Below are positions 11,673 to 23,544 of a stretch of 64,000 nt of DNA, in pieces; positions within the stretch are counted from its first letter, which is position 1, and the number at the start of each line of letters is the position of its first letter. Position numbers and translations under genes: made by a program. Origin of the DNA: Rhytidiadelphus loreus (taxonomy: Eukaryota > Streptophyta > Bryopsida > Hypnales > Hylocomiaceae); contig OX344762.1 of assembly GCA_947034895.1 (NCBI GenBank), positions 30,794,760 through 30,858,759 of the forward strand, read 5' to 3'. The notes under the pieces are model-generated. The model was not told the origin of the DNA and ran no database searches. It worked only from the letters and a program-made list of their open reading frames with translations.

Positions 11673-14254
11673 GATGAGAAGTTTAGGGCTTCGTTGTCCG
11701 AGCCTTGCGCTCGTCCATTCTCCTGCTCGTGGATGTTGTCTCCGTCAATTTCTATCTCTGTGTGAATTGGGATTGCAGTAGCATGACCCTTGTTCTTCTT
11801 CCTGGGAGGCTTGGATGGCGATGCTTTCTGCTCAATGGCCCCGGTCTGTATTAATTCTGTCATGAAAGGTTCCTCCAATTCCAAGTGCTGGGGTGTCTCT
11901 TGTTTGGAGCCTCTGGCCATATGCTCCAAGTGTTGCAGGATCCGAAGCCACACGTAGTTAATTGGCCGTTGTACTCGAATGTCGTCTTGGGCGATTTCTG
12001 TAAACGGGAAGAGAATACAGCATGCCGGTTCCCCGCTCCAAGAATAAAACCATGTAGCATCGCTCCATCGTCTGAGAGGGTTGTATTTAATGCCATGCAA
12101 CATTACCATCCTTAACGCTTCTGCGGTCTAGTTCATGATATATTCTCTTATTGGTTCTTGCTGCCAGGTGCTTATGGTGGCGTCGTGGGTGATGGTTACC
12201 AGTCTGACCACTCGCCTTTGATTGTTGGCAACGTCTGCCAGGTAGTAGGTGCTATGTTTTGCTTTGCCTATCCTGGATTTGAAATCCTCCTTGCATATAT
12301 TGGGATTACTCGACAGCTCCATGCTCCAACGATCGCTGGTGTGGGAATGGCGAGTGCCTTGAAAAAGGCTTCAGGTAGTGTTTGCTGGTGATACCCTGCT
12401 CTGGGAGAGATGTGTGTGAGCGCTTGGGCGACTCCTAAAGGTAAGGTCTTCTTCTTCCCCTTACTTGGACGTTGCTGCCACACATAGCTATTTACTTCTC
12501 CTGATTGGGCATCGCCCTTTGGACTGAAGGGGGCTTCTTCTGTCGAGCCCTAATCTGGTGCTGGAACCGAGTTGGATGCTTGACCATGGTAGTGACTTAT
12601 ACCTTCCGAATAATTCACTGTATGGTATACTTCTACATCTGGGAGGCCAGCAGCGTCATGTGTTGGTCTTGGTGAGCCCTGGTCTTCAATGTGTTCTCTC
12701 CTACCTGGGGTCATTTCCTCTGCTACATCCATGTCGTTGCCCTTATCGGTTCCTTCTCCTTCTACAGCTGCGGTACTTGGGGTAGGAGAGCTAATTTGTA
12801 TCACTGTGGCGTGTGTTTTCTTTGCCCTGGTCCCTTGCTGTATGAGTCCCCGCATCTCTCCAATTGAGGTGCTGTCGATGTGCATTTCTAGTGCTTGCTT
12901 GCACCGCTCCACCTCTGTTCTTGTTTCCCTTTGGTCTTGAGTAGCATCGGGTGGATCGTCCCTCTCTCCTTCGGGTCCTGAGGTGTTGGCTGTAACAATT
13001 GGCCTAGTCTCGCTTCTCCTTACCCATTTTTGCCCTGCGGGCCTTGCTGTTGAATCCGGCCCTTTTCCTTTTTGCACTGTGCGTTCACCTTCTTGCTGTT
13101 GAGCTTCTCCCGCTCCTGTTGGTCGATTCTGGGTTGCTGGTGAAGCGACCCGTCCTGGTCTGCTTGTTGCGTGGTGTGTGGTAACTCCTTCCTTCTGCAT
13201 CCGTGTTCCTCCTATGGCTTGCTCTGGTCTTGCCTGTTGCTTGCCCCCGCCTTCCTGTTGTCTGCCTCTGCTCTCTGGCAGCTTGCTTTCATTTTCTTGC
13301 GGTCTGCTCCCTCCTAGTAAATGTGCTGGCAAGGGTTTGGTAGCTTGATATGTCCATCCTTCCCTGGGAACCTTAGGCTTATCACAATGTTTAGCCATAT
13401 GGCCGAATTTTCTGCATCTTCTACACTGGTCCGGTAGCCCACTAAAGAGAAGTCCGTGCTCCGTGAAGTCACCAGGATTTTCTCCTGGAATCACAATAGT
13501 GGTGGGCAGATCGTGTATATTTCCCCTTAGTATCTTGATTCTGTAACCAGCCGTTTTGGCTCTGTAGGATTCTAGGATTTCCACTTTGATTACCTTCCCT
13601 AGCTTGGCCGCCAAGATGGGGAGGCATTTCTCATTTCGTAAGTGTTTCCCTAAGCCTTGAATTTGCACCCAGATAGGGTAACGCAACTCAGCTGCGGTCT
13701 CTGCTTGTTCTGGTGAAAAAAGGGGAGACCACCTTGCTAGTACTACCTCGTGGGATCCCATGAAATACTTGCCGTCTAGCGCGTGCATGCTTCCAGCTTC
13801 TGACGAAAAAGTAGCCTCGAAGTACCCATTTCCCAGTAGTACAATACTCTCCAGCAACGCGTGTAGTGTTTCCCATGCCCAGACATTAATGTCCCTGAAA
13901 GTAGGGGACCATCCTACCACCTGTTACATTTCTTGCAGCATCCCTATGCTCTTTAATGATTCTGTGCTCCTCCTCCGTGAACTCCACCACCAGACGTTCA
14001 ACTAGACTATTATGTCCGGCATCTACTTCTCTGGGATCGTGTACCTGAGATGGTGGCGCTTTGACAATGCCATCTTGTTGTCCTGCTGCAGCTCCAGGCG
14101 AAGCAAGTATTGCCACTTGAGTAAAGCTGGTTGTTAAATTTAGGTCCGGAATCGCCCTCAGCTGTCCTTTCGGATTGCATATGCGCTCGTCTTGGCCTTG
14201 ACTGTATCTCGGAACGTCCTCTTGCTCCACCTGCTCCAGCTGGTTACTTGCCAT
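11669..14254 (-). pseudogene. LINE ORF1: nucleic-acid-binding protein, inactivated
   Basis: It starts MASNQLEQVEQEDV at 14254 and, after a frameshift near 13915, continues through a DUF4283-like region (GWSPTFRDINVWAWETL, then RYPIWVQIQGL) to a CCHC zinc knuckle (CRRCRKFGHMAKHC, near 13430-13390). A long Gln/Glu/Arg/Pro-rich tail follows. TAG codons interrupt it at 12550 and 12128, and a second frameshift lies near 12315. The reading frame ends at TGA 11669, overlapping the ORF2 ATG. In this family ORF1 protein is expected to coat the element RNA. Confidence 0.8.
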
Positions 14255-14458
14255 GGCTAATTCTTGCTCTGTTGCTCCGGGGTTTAAGCAGTCGGAACTT
14301 TCCTACACAAGACAGTGGTCTAAGTTGTGCTACAGTCTGCTATGTCATGAGTCACTCTTCTAACCCTAACCCTAATCTGCCTCCATCGCCACTTCTCCGA
14401 CTCTCATCGCGCCCCTCCTCCAGAAAATTTTACTACTAGTGGAATGAAAGGTGGAAGT

Positions 14459-14474
14459 AACCCCTAAATGAGGA
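14459..14474. repeat. LINE target-site duplication, right copy
   Basis: Exact repeat of 6310-6325 and the 5' limit of the minus-strand LINE. Confidence 0.85.
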
Positions 14475-15081
14475 ACCCATGACCACTGATTCCAAATCTC
14501 ACTATCCATCACTCAATTTTCTGCTGTTTTGCAACTAGATGTGTATGAAAAATTTTATATTTATTTTTCAGAGATGAAATTATATGTCTTCTGTACTTCA
14601 TAAAAAATTTAGATTTTTTTGTGAAAAAATTGAGTTTTTTGAGTTTTTGGGAAGAAAAAGTGAAGAAAAATCACATCAAGTAGAAAATTGTTTCAAAAAA
14701 TCTGAAAATTTCACCATGTGTGTATATTACAATGAAAAACATCAAGGTGTAAACCCAATTTCCGTGTCCTTCTATAATTAGAAAAAAATTGAAAATACAT
14801 TCAAAGTTCAAATTGCAATAAAATATTTAGTATTAGGAATTTTTTCAAAATTCAAATTGGAGTAGAAACTAGAGTAGATGACCTTGATTTTGTTAGTTGG
14901 TCTCTTATTCAAAAAATATCATTTTTCTAGAGAAATTTTAGATTTAGAGTAAAGAGCAACAACTTTCCAAAATACACTAAAATAGCATATTCTATGATCC
15001 GTTTTTTTAACTAATTTCTCATTTACGTGAAGACAAACACTTGCAAGACTACAAACTCAACTGAATACTCTTCACAACCCA
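14475..15081. other. AT-rich spacer, no gene seen
   Basis: A/T-rich sequence with one short Lys/Phe/Glu-rich open frame (14584-14781) that looks like chance. No terminal repeats recognised. Confidence 0.45.
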
Positions 15082-15384
15082 CATTAGAGGAGATTTCAGG
15101 TTGCGGGAGCCGGGAGGGCTGCAAGTTTTCAGCCTGTTCCCAATGCGGGAAGTGTGCTTCTACAGCTCAGTGACGTGGAATGGAGACTACCACGTCATTT
15201 TTTGAAAAAATAAATAAATAAATAAAAAATTCAATTTCTTTTGCATTTTGAGAAGAATTTTTTTTTTTTTCTTAATTTTTTAAAAAGGTGACGTGGCAGC
15301 TCTGGCGTTCGCAGGGAGGTGCTTGAAACAACGCCGGGAGGTGCTTGAAACAACTCTCTAGGAGCCTGAAATCTCCTCTAATGC
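15082..15384. mobile_element. Small inverted-repeat element, CATTAGAGGAG family, copy 1
   Basis: Ends are CATTAGAGGAGATTTCAGG and CCTGAAATCTCCTCTAATG, a perfect 19-bp inverted repeat, flanked on both sides by CCA (15079-15081 and 15385-15387), a 3-bp target duplication. The centre is A/T-rich between GC-rich arms. A related copy is at 35745-36026. Non-autonomous; the 3-bp duplication would fit a CACTA-like or Harbinger-like mobiliser. Confidence 0.75.
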
Positions 15385-16387
15385 CATGAAAGGTCAACAA
15401 GAAAAATGTGGATGAAAAAATGTTTTTGGACTCTTTCCATCTCACGGTATTCTCATCAGAATGCCATAGAATGGCGCCCGCGACACTCTAGGGTTAATAC
15501 ACTGGAGAAGTAAACTCCATGGACCCAACAAACGTTTGTTTGAAGCCAGGCTGCAAACGTTGCTCAGGTGAAGCAACGTTTTGGAACATGCATTAAGCAA
15601 CATTTGCTCACTATGTGGGAACGTCTGTACTGAAGTTCCCACGGCTTTATTGAAGTTCCCAATTTGTTCAATTTACCAATACCTGACTCCCCAAATAAAG
15701 TTGTTATTTTTGGCTGCAAGCATGATTTTACATAATGAATTATGTGACACGTGACAATTAGTCGTTGGCCTTTTTTAACTGGCACTATAGCTGATTTGCA
15801 GCTTATTTATAGAATAAGATTCCATTCAAATGGACTTGAAGACTATATTAATCAAAATTTGCAAGAAAGAATCAGTAGAATTTTTTTTATTCCACTCTTT
15901 CTGAATTTGAATATCAAAGCTACAATTAAAATACACATAATTGGATTTTCTAGTAGGAACAGATCTACCTCAAGAATCTAACCAACTTTGATATTGTAAG
16001 CTTATCAATCTATAGTTGCTGAAGTTGTTGAAGATGTGCAACTTGTTGATGAATAATCTCTTCCAAAGCCTTCTTTCCTTCTTAGAGTCTGCTAGAAGCA
16101 CCTCCTGACCCTACATTCCATACATATGCATATGAGTGGACAATGGGGGATCAAATGAAAACACAAACAATCATTAGTTAAGATAAAAAAAACACAAATG
16201 ATAACTGCTGAAATGCAAGAGCAAACATATACCTAAAGGATGTGGCCAATCATTACTAAAGATGAAAACACAAACACAAATAAGGTAATGATACTGTATG
16301 TGTACTCCTGAATATTTGACAATGTGCTCAAATACATCTGCGACAAGAGAATACTAGATCAAACATGGACGGGCTGTTTCTCTCATC

Positions 16388-17361
16388 AATTGAAGCTTGG
16401 ATACATCTTGCACTGGGAAGTTCAAGGGTTGGTTAAAACTTTGGTTCAAAGTACTTTCTCTTGTATTGTCGTACATGACCGAGCTTACAAAACAGAAATG
16501 CTTACCTGCAGATTAAGTTCTGCATAGGGAAGCCTTCAGATGGATGAGTCTGCATTGTGGCACAACATGGAGTGTTAGATCAACTGGCTTGTTCAAGAAT
16601 CAACAGGGTTTCTTGGTGGGTGGCATTAGAGAAATCCAAAAATGTTCATTGATGGAATTTTTGAAACATATTAGATGGTCGATACCCTGTGTAGGTAAGC
16701 ATTTCTTTCCAAATTTCAGATTTTCAAACAATACTCAATATTTGCTACTTGCTACCGGCAAGAGTCATCAATACTGGCGATTAGCACAGAAGTCTAATCT
16801 GAATATTGACAGGGAAAGTGTTGTGAATTACGTACATGACATCTTCAAGACAACAATTGCACAATCTTCTACAAAATCTTTATGAAGGGGTGAGTTGAGG
16901 GTTCAGTACTATGAATTGTCGTAGACTCGTAGCTTGAAGCTTGAATAAATCCTACACTGGGAAGTTCAAGGGTTGATTGATTGCCTTCAAATGGGTGAGT
17001 CTGCATTGTGGCACAACATGGAGTGTTAGATCAACTGGCTTGTTCAAAAATCAACAGGGTTTCTTGGTGGGTGGCATTAGAGAAATCCAAAAATGTTCAT
17101 TGATGGAATTTTTGAAACAGATTCCATAGTCGATTCCCTGTGCGGAATTAAATCTACATGCATGCATTTCTCTGCAAATTTCAGACTTTCAAACTATACT
17201 CAATATTTGCTACCTGCTACCGGCAAGAGTCATCAATATTGGCGATTAGCACAAAAGTCTAATCTGAATATTGACGGGGAAAGTGTTGTGTGAGTTACGT
17301 ACATGACATCCTTGAGACAGCAATTGCACTATCTTCTACAAAATCTTTACGAAAGGGGTGA
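16388..17361. repeat. Imperfect tandem duplication, about 0.45 kb per unit
   Basis: Unit 1 (about 16388-16890) and unit 2 (about 16936-17361) share ACTGGGAAGTTCAAGGGTTG, then GTGTTAGATCAACTGGCTTG, GGGTTTCTTGGTGGGTGGCA and GCTACCGGCAAGAGTCATCA in the same order. They differ by small indels and substitutions. Open frames in them are short and broken. Origin unknown; it may be a duplicated piece of an older gene or element. Confidence 0.7.
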
Positions 17362-17640
17362 TATTTAGTTGAGGAAATAACTGTGAATTGTGATGTCATA
17401 GGACTGATCTAGTATTAGATGGACAGTTGCGACAATTCAGATTGATCCCTCCTACATAACTTTGAAAATCTAAAAATCTGAAACTCCGTAACTGTGAAAC
17501 TCTAAAACTCTCCGATGAATAAGAATCGGAACAGAGGTTTAGGGTGGGCTTCAAAAAAGTTCAGCGGCAAGTTCCACAGTGCAAACCCTAAATCAAGTTC
17601 TACCAAAGATTTCAACCCTTATAAAAAATACAGCACTCAC

Positions 17641-17804
17641 CTGATTGACGAGCAGCGAGCGTGAGATGGAGGAATACCCGTCAACAATTTTGTCAGCAAT
17701 TTCGAAACAAGCTTCACGAGTTGTGGACACCGATTGTTAGGGTGCACTACCATCTCCGAGGTTCCGGAATCGACAGGGCCTTCAACATCACCAAACTCAA
17801 TAGC
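17641..17804 (-). other. Exon-like open segment, unidentified
   Basis: On the minus strand a 164-base open stretch runs from a possible acceptor (TTTACTAG) to a good donor (TCAATCAG followed by GTGAGTGC). It encodes AIEFGDVEGPVDSGTSEMV and, further on, CPQLVKLVSKLLTKLL. Its composition is more coding-like than the surroundings. No partner exon or known family was recognised, so it may be a captured gene fragment. Confidence 0.25.
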
Positions 17805-17861
17805 CTAGTAAACATCTGCAGCTTCAAAAAGAAAAATCAGACAATAAGTAATTAACTAGAC

Positions 17862-18522
17862 GAAAAGTACATGAACTCAAGCAAACACGAAACAACATTG
17901 CACAAATGATGGACAAAATAATAAACTTGACTAGCATGGAACAACGTTTCAGCACCCCGTCTTGCTCTAGTGAATAAGAAGTACATTTGAGTTTAACCTA
18001 ATTCTAAAATGGGGCCTATTGGAAAGAAGCAGCACCTCAAAAAAAACTTCCATCATGTTGCAGGGTTTCATCAGGATGGTGTTCAATGTTGTAGCGCAAT
18101 TTTTTATTTTCCATGCATGATAAAATTTTCAATTTTTGAATTCATGTTTGCAATCAGAGGCCTCAAATTAGCTAGAAGAGATGTAGAGCATACATTTTCT
18201 AGGCACAAAATAGGGGGTCTTTTTTTTACTTACACCCTTGGACTGACTTGGGGGACGAGCGAGGGGGTCAGTTCACCCCTACCAGATTTGGCATGTCGGA
18301 AGTGCTCAACACATCTTCACAGTAAGTGCAAAGAGGGAAAATCCAAGAGTGGAAAAATGCGAAACTTAATAGGGTAGGGCAACAAGCTGGAATTTCAACG
18401 AGTCTTTATAGAGTTTGGCGGCTAGGTCTAGAACTACTATACCTTAGGTCAGGTTGTGTATTAACCCCTTAAGGCCTAGGATTTTGGGGTTTACAAACAT
18501 CATTACTTACTTTCAAGTGTTC
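17862..18522. other. Spacer, no supported gene
   Basis: An open frame at 18009-18377 lacks recognisable motifs. A motif TTAACCCCTTAAGG at about 18463 resembles the ends of the TTAACCCC elements and pairs loosely with GTTAAGGGGTTAA at about 21735. Confidence 0.35.
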
Positions 18523-18936
18523 TAAGTTAGTATGTTCTAAAAGTGACCATTTAAGGATTGGTTCACCTTCTCCATAGGTTTTTGTGGACAAAAATATTTT
18601 TAGATCATTTTTCAAGAAAAAAAAAATAGATGTGTAATCTAATACAAGTGGTTCTGTATTTTTCCAAACATTTTTGAATTACGTACAAATTTTCAAAGAT
18701 TTGGAACATAAGCATCTATTTGTGACCATAAGTCTCTCCAAATCTTTTCACTTGTAACTTGTAAAGAGATGTGCAAAAATCAATGACAATGATTGGCTCT
18801 TGTAATAGAAAAAATATTTTTCCTCAATTCATTCAAATTTTGAAGTGGTCCATTTAAGCATCACTTCATCTCCATTCTCTAATTGAAAATAGGGATGATT
18901 TGATGGAAAGGGGCACTTTTAGAGCATACTACCTTA
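18523..18936. mobile_element. MITE-like element, TAAGGTAGTATGCTC family, copy 2
   Basis: Begins TAAGTTAGTATGTTCTAAAA and ends TTTTAGAGCATACTACCTTA. The interior shares ordered stretches with the copy at 2100-2525 but in the opposite sense (for example CTATTTGTGACCATAAG here and its complement there). Confidence 0.6.
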
Positions 18937-21900
18937 GTTCAAAATGTCATTAAGGAATACAAATGTCAACCTTAAAATATTATAGTGTATGTATTATAGA
19001 TAATGTGAATCAAATTTGGAATAATTTGTCCATATAAATTGCAAGATTATAATGTTTTAGTGTAGAAAGAGGATGCTAAAATTTTCCAATAAACACATTT
19101 TGAGGTGACATTCAATTTGTAGACATGGATTATATGAAAAAAGGGGAACTACAAAGTACTTCAAAAATACTCATTCAAACACTATGGTTTAAATAAAAGA
19201 TCATTCAATTTACTCATTGTGTCTACAAAATAGCTTTAAAATGTAAACCACATATTTCCAACAAGTTTAGTTGAATATGGACATTGGCTACAAAAATTAT
19301 AACACTTTGAATGTAGACATCAAAGCAATTATTAAAATGCATTAAGAAGTTTGAAATTGTTATGAAAATGAGAAATAATAGTCCATAAGATCATGGTGTA
19401 ATTGGTATACTCTTTAAACTCACAATTAGGCAAATCCAACAAACAAAACTTTAAAAGTTCTATATTTTGAGCTTTAAATTAAATATCTTTAAAGTGTTAT
19501 GTAAGAAAAATATAATTCACACAATTTCCTAAATGCATTAAAAATGATTTAAACATAAGATTATTTAATGGAATTACATTTTTCTAGTTAAGCTTCCTAA
19601 AATTTTAATCAAGAACTATGTAAAAAATCAAATTTTTACTTTCATTATGTTCATGCTGAATAAATGATCAAGATTTGGATGAGTGATGCTTTTAATAAGA
19701 TTTAATTTAGATAAGATATGTTTTGCAAGACTAATACTAGGACTTTTATTTTAGTAAATGCTTAAAGATAGAACCAAGGATATATAGAAATGTAAAGATA
19801 AAAAAAGTCCTACTCTATCTAAAGAACCAATAGTCTTTATCGATGGTCTCTATTATATATGACAAAGCTAGGAGGTGAAGAGATTCTTTTTGAATATTGG
19901 TCTATCTCTATGGTTGGGTGGTTAAGGTCATTGTGAAAACATTCTTGTTAATAAATATATTTTGTGCTCTTAATTCTTCATTCATTGTAGGAGGTCTGTA
20001 AGATTTGTCCTTTAAGGGATAATTAATTAAGCAAGTGTATACAAACTAAAGATGGTAATTTAAGATTAATTAAGTGGTGCATTTCAGGGTGTCTACCTTA
20101 TCTATAGTTTCTAAAATGCAGTTGCAAGGTTAGAATGCATCCAAGTGCACTTCAACTTTGATCACTGAAGAAGCCCTACTTCATAGATATTTCAAGTATT
20201 TGTCATGTGCATAATTCATCCCTAAACTTATGTAGATTTGATTTGTAGATTTCATTGTAAATTCTAGCAAACATTGTATTTTTAGACATGCATTGACATG
20301 TTAAGGATAAATTATATTTATAAATGATTTAAAATTTTAAATAAATATATTATTATTATATTTATTATATTTAACTATACCTAAATTTAATATGAAATTC
20401 ATCATGGTAATTTAATAATTGAATTGTGACATACATAGCCAATATTTAAATTACCATAATTAAAAAATTGACATTAATTGTAGCCATCATAGACATCCAA
20501 AAACAAATACTTATAAATTACTTTACATGTGAAAGAAGCACTAGTTCCATTTACTAACACATAATTTGAAATCTTAAATTGATGCAGAATGCCACAGAAG
20601 CTGCTTGATTATGGATCATTTCATAAATTCAATATTGTAGAAGAGGTAAACAACGAGGAGGCTCCTAATCCACATCGCCAAAAAAATAGACGAAGAAACA
20701 ATTTGAGAAGGAACTTCTCTAGGTAAGAAAAATAATGTATATTCTTATAACATATGTCCATTCGTGGAATGTGCAAAAAAATACAAACCAAGTGTTTGGT
20801 CTTCTTCCAAGATCAAACAACATATTGAGCAACACAATATTTCTACTCGATATGAGGTGACCTTTTTCTTACTATCCACCCAACAGATTAATTTTTTATT
20901 TAGGATATTATTAATGAATAGTGATTTGGGGTAATGGTACATCATATTAAATGGAAGTGCTTTTAGTGGAGTATCATGTACAATTTTGTTTGGAAAGTCA
21001 TCATTAATTTCTCTATGAAAGTTTCAATTTAAGTAAACATCATTATGTTTAGTATAATTTGGACTACCCTTGGTCTTGAAAAGGTTTAGTAGCAAATTCA
21101 AGTGATTCTAATGGATTGTTGATTTGAACTACCTAGATACTAGAATATTCATTTGAATTTTCTAGATTTGTGCATGCCCTTGGTAGAAGTTTTTGAATCT
21201 TGATTTCTCTAAACTAACATTTATATTCATTAATTTAATTATATTATATTATATCAATAGATTTAGGTTTAAAAAAGGGGGGGCTTCAACCTATATCATC
21301 AAATAATTGATTGTATTTCAAAAATATAACTTTGCATTTGATTACGTCAATAGTATATGCATGTCACATAACGAATTGATGTTGAACTTGACCATAAACT
21401 TGACATTTGAGCCAAAACAGTATATAGGACTTGATGACATTCATTGATTCTATTACATATTACATCAGGGGTGAATTGTGCCAAATTCATATTGAGCATG
21501 GTTTTCTTTTATTAATTGCCTTAACCCTTGAGTGCTCTAATGTCCATATTCTAGACAATGAATAAGGGGCTTTGAGGCGCTCTTTTGTCCAACTAACTTT
21601 TCATTCATCCAATGTAACACTTGAATGTTGAAAAGACAACCTTCCTTAATGATCATATTCATGAAATTGCAATAAATTATATTTATGTAGAAAGATATAA
21701 GCAAAAATGTGCCAAAATTAGAAAAAGAATGAAGGCGTTAAGGGGTTAAACAAAAGTAAATGTTGAAATTAGATAAATGCCCAAAATACAACAAGTGACC
21801 TAAGTCACAATATATTAGACTTATTGATCCTTCCTACAAAAATTACTCTCCTATATCAGTTGTCTTGTGGTTTTAAGAATAGACAAAATTTACATTACAA

Positions 21901-22620
21901 ATCCATCCTTCAAGTGTTATTCCAATGTTTGAAATAATAGAAGTGCTACCTCAAAGATCTTCCAATAATAGAATATGTGCTACGTTCTCTATTGAATTTC
22001 TTTTGTTTACATTTAAAGAATACAACATTTATACCATGTCGTTTATCAATATTATTTCTATTTTTTTTAAAAGGAACATATTATTTTAAGCATTATTTTA
22101 ATTACTACAATTTTTACAAATGTGTTTCTTTAAAAAATCATATAGCATTTAGTTCAATGTTTTTAATTTTAAAAGAGTGAGAAAAAAAATTTAGATATAT
22201 ATTAATACTTGTATAAAAATATCAAATTTGTGAGACACGTGTTATGTTAAGAAATTTTCTCTATATTGAACAAAACTCCAAAATTTTGATAAATATTATC
22301 ATTTTTTTAAAGAAAGTGGAAATGATAGTGACAAACATCATGATGTATATTATGTACTCCTTGAGATTATACCAAAAGAAAATTGATAGAAAAAGTAACA
22401 AAATGGTGTATTTTGAGCTTCCATGATGCTATCTTGAAACTTGAAAGTGTCACAAAAATTACAATTTTAACAATTTTTCAAAAAATTCAAATGGAGTAAA
22501 AAGTAGATTATTGGAGCTATATTTTCTTAGTTAAACTTAAAGAAATTTAAAATCAAGAAGCATGTACATTCTAGAAAGATACAACACATCCAAAAATACA
22601 CCAAAGAAAAAGGGAAAAGG
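18937..22620. other. AT-rich region, no gene seen
   Basis: Very A/T-rich with no convincing coding frame. A possible small element with ends TTAACCCTTGAGTGC and GCGTTAAGGGGTTAA lies at about 21520-21748. The rest shows no structure I can support. Confidence 0.4.
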
Positions 22621-22798
22621 GAGTTGTTCCTAAAACGTTGTGGGGCGGCTCTCAATGGGCAAACGTTGCTTAGACGTTGCTCAATCACTCTCTCTCGTCT
22701 TTACCGACCTAACGTTATTCAAACGTTGATCCAAAACTTGAACAACCCAAAAACATTGCTCACAAACGTCGCAAAGCCCCCCTATTTCTAGTAGTGAA

Positions 22799-23544
22799 TT
22801 TAATTTGAGATCTTCAGTTTTCAAATTCAATTCGACGCACCATCGTTGCCTCATCCTAAGCAATCCTGGTTCAACAGAGGAATTTGCAATACGATTACAT
22901 ATAAATCATCCCAACGAAAGAGAAGGGTACGTTCTTACGAATCCTACCGATTCGGGAGATGCCCGCAAACTGTACTTACTGTAGCAGCCATGGAGACTAG
23001 ACTCAAACGCTTCTCCGACTCGCAGAAGAGCTTCGAACACGTCGGTAAGACACTACAGTGCGTGCAAGTAGCATTTGACCTCCCTCTGGTCTTCCACTTC
23101 CTTTTGACTACTTTCAGCTTTGAAGATCTAAGCAGGTAATGATTGATTAGGAGCCTGAACTCTGGAGCGCGCAGCATAATGTGGAGATGCCATGGGCCTA
23201 GCTACCAGGACTGTAACACGGCAGTGAACAGTTGCAGCGCGTGAGAGGCCGGAGCTTAGATCGAAGGCAGGTTATTCTTTGCAGTTCGATTCATTGAAGT
23301 TCACAGCACTCAGGCATTTGTTGGTACAACGCACATTCGAGCGAGCGAGCGCACCAGGAGTATTACTTATCAAACTGCACAATCTGATTCAACCGCTGGA
23401 AACTGAAACGGCTTTGTACATTGAGGAGCTTTGTAGGATCGACTGGGCAAAGAGTTCTGGATAACTGTCAAAGATTAGATAAAAGAGGAGCGCAGCACTC
23501 GACTAGTGAAATAACTGGCAACGTCGGTCTTCTCATTCGAAAGA
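22799..23544 (+). promoter_or_regulatory. Upstream/leader block of the unknown gene family, copy 2
   Basis: This block matches the upstream blocks of copies 1 and 3 in inverse orientation. It holds an open frame from the ATG at 22990 (METRLKRFSDSQKSFEHVG) that meets a donor-like GTAAGA at 23045. Beyond it a conserved acceptor-like TGACTACTTTCAG leads to an 18-base segment and a donor-like GTAATG. A TTAGATAAAAGAGG stretch conserved with copy 3 lies about 70 bases before the main ATG and may be a core promoter element. Whether the METRL frame is translated is uncertain, because copy 3 stops early. Confidence 0.45.

Larger units (their letters stand above)
6326..14458 (-). mobile_element. L1-type non-LTR retrotransposon (LINE), full length, decayed
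   Basis: An 8.1-kb element on the minus strand, flanked by a perfect 16-bp target-site duplication (6310-6325 and 14459-14474). Its order is 5' leader, ORF1 (DUF4283-like domain plus zinc knuckle), ORF2 (APE endonuclease, reverse transcriptase, C-terminal zinc finger), then a GC-rich 3' region with minisatellite repeats. The ORF1 stop and ORF2 start overlap as ATGA at 11669-11672, suggesting termination-reinitiation. ORF1 has two frameshifts (about 13915 and 12315) and ORF2 one (about 9130). All eight other in-frame premature stops are TAG. The element cannot make full-length proteins as it stands. There is no long poly(A) tail; the 3' end reads CAATCAA. Confidence 0.9.
15500..22796. mobile_element. 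Possible large CACTA-like element
   Basis: The left border starts CACTGGAGAAG and the right border reads, in reverse complement, CACTACTAGAAATAGG. Inside each border is a cluster of AACGTTGC-type motifs: about four at 15530-15605 and at least six at 22632-22775. CACTA transposons typically carry such subterminal arrays beside CACTA ends. No transposase ORF is visible, other small elements appear nested inside, and the flanking triplets (ATA/AAT) do not match. The borders are therefore a hypothesis. Confidence 0.3.

Noticed and set aside
14360..14376. CCCTAACCCTAA telomere-like sequence
   Set aside because: Only two to three units, of the TTAGGG type, inside the LINE 5' leader; too short for an interstitial telomere.
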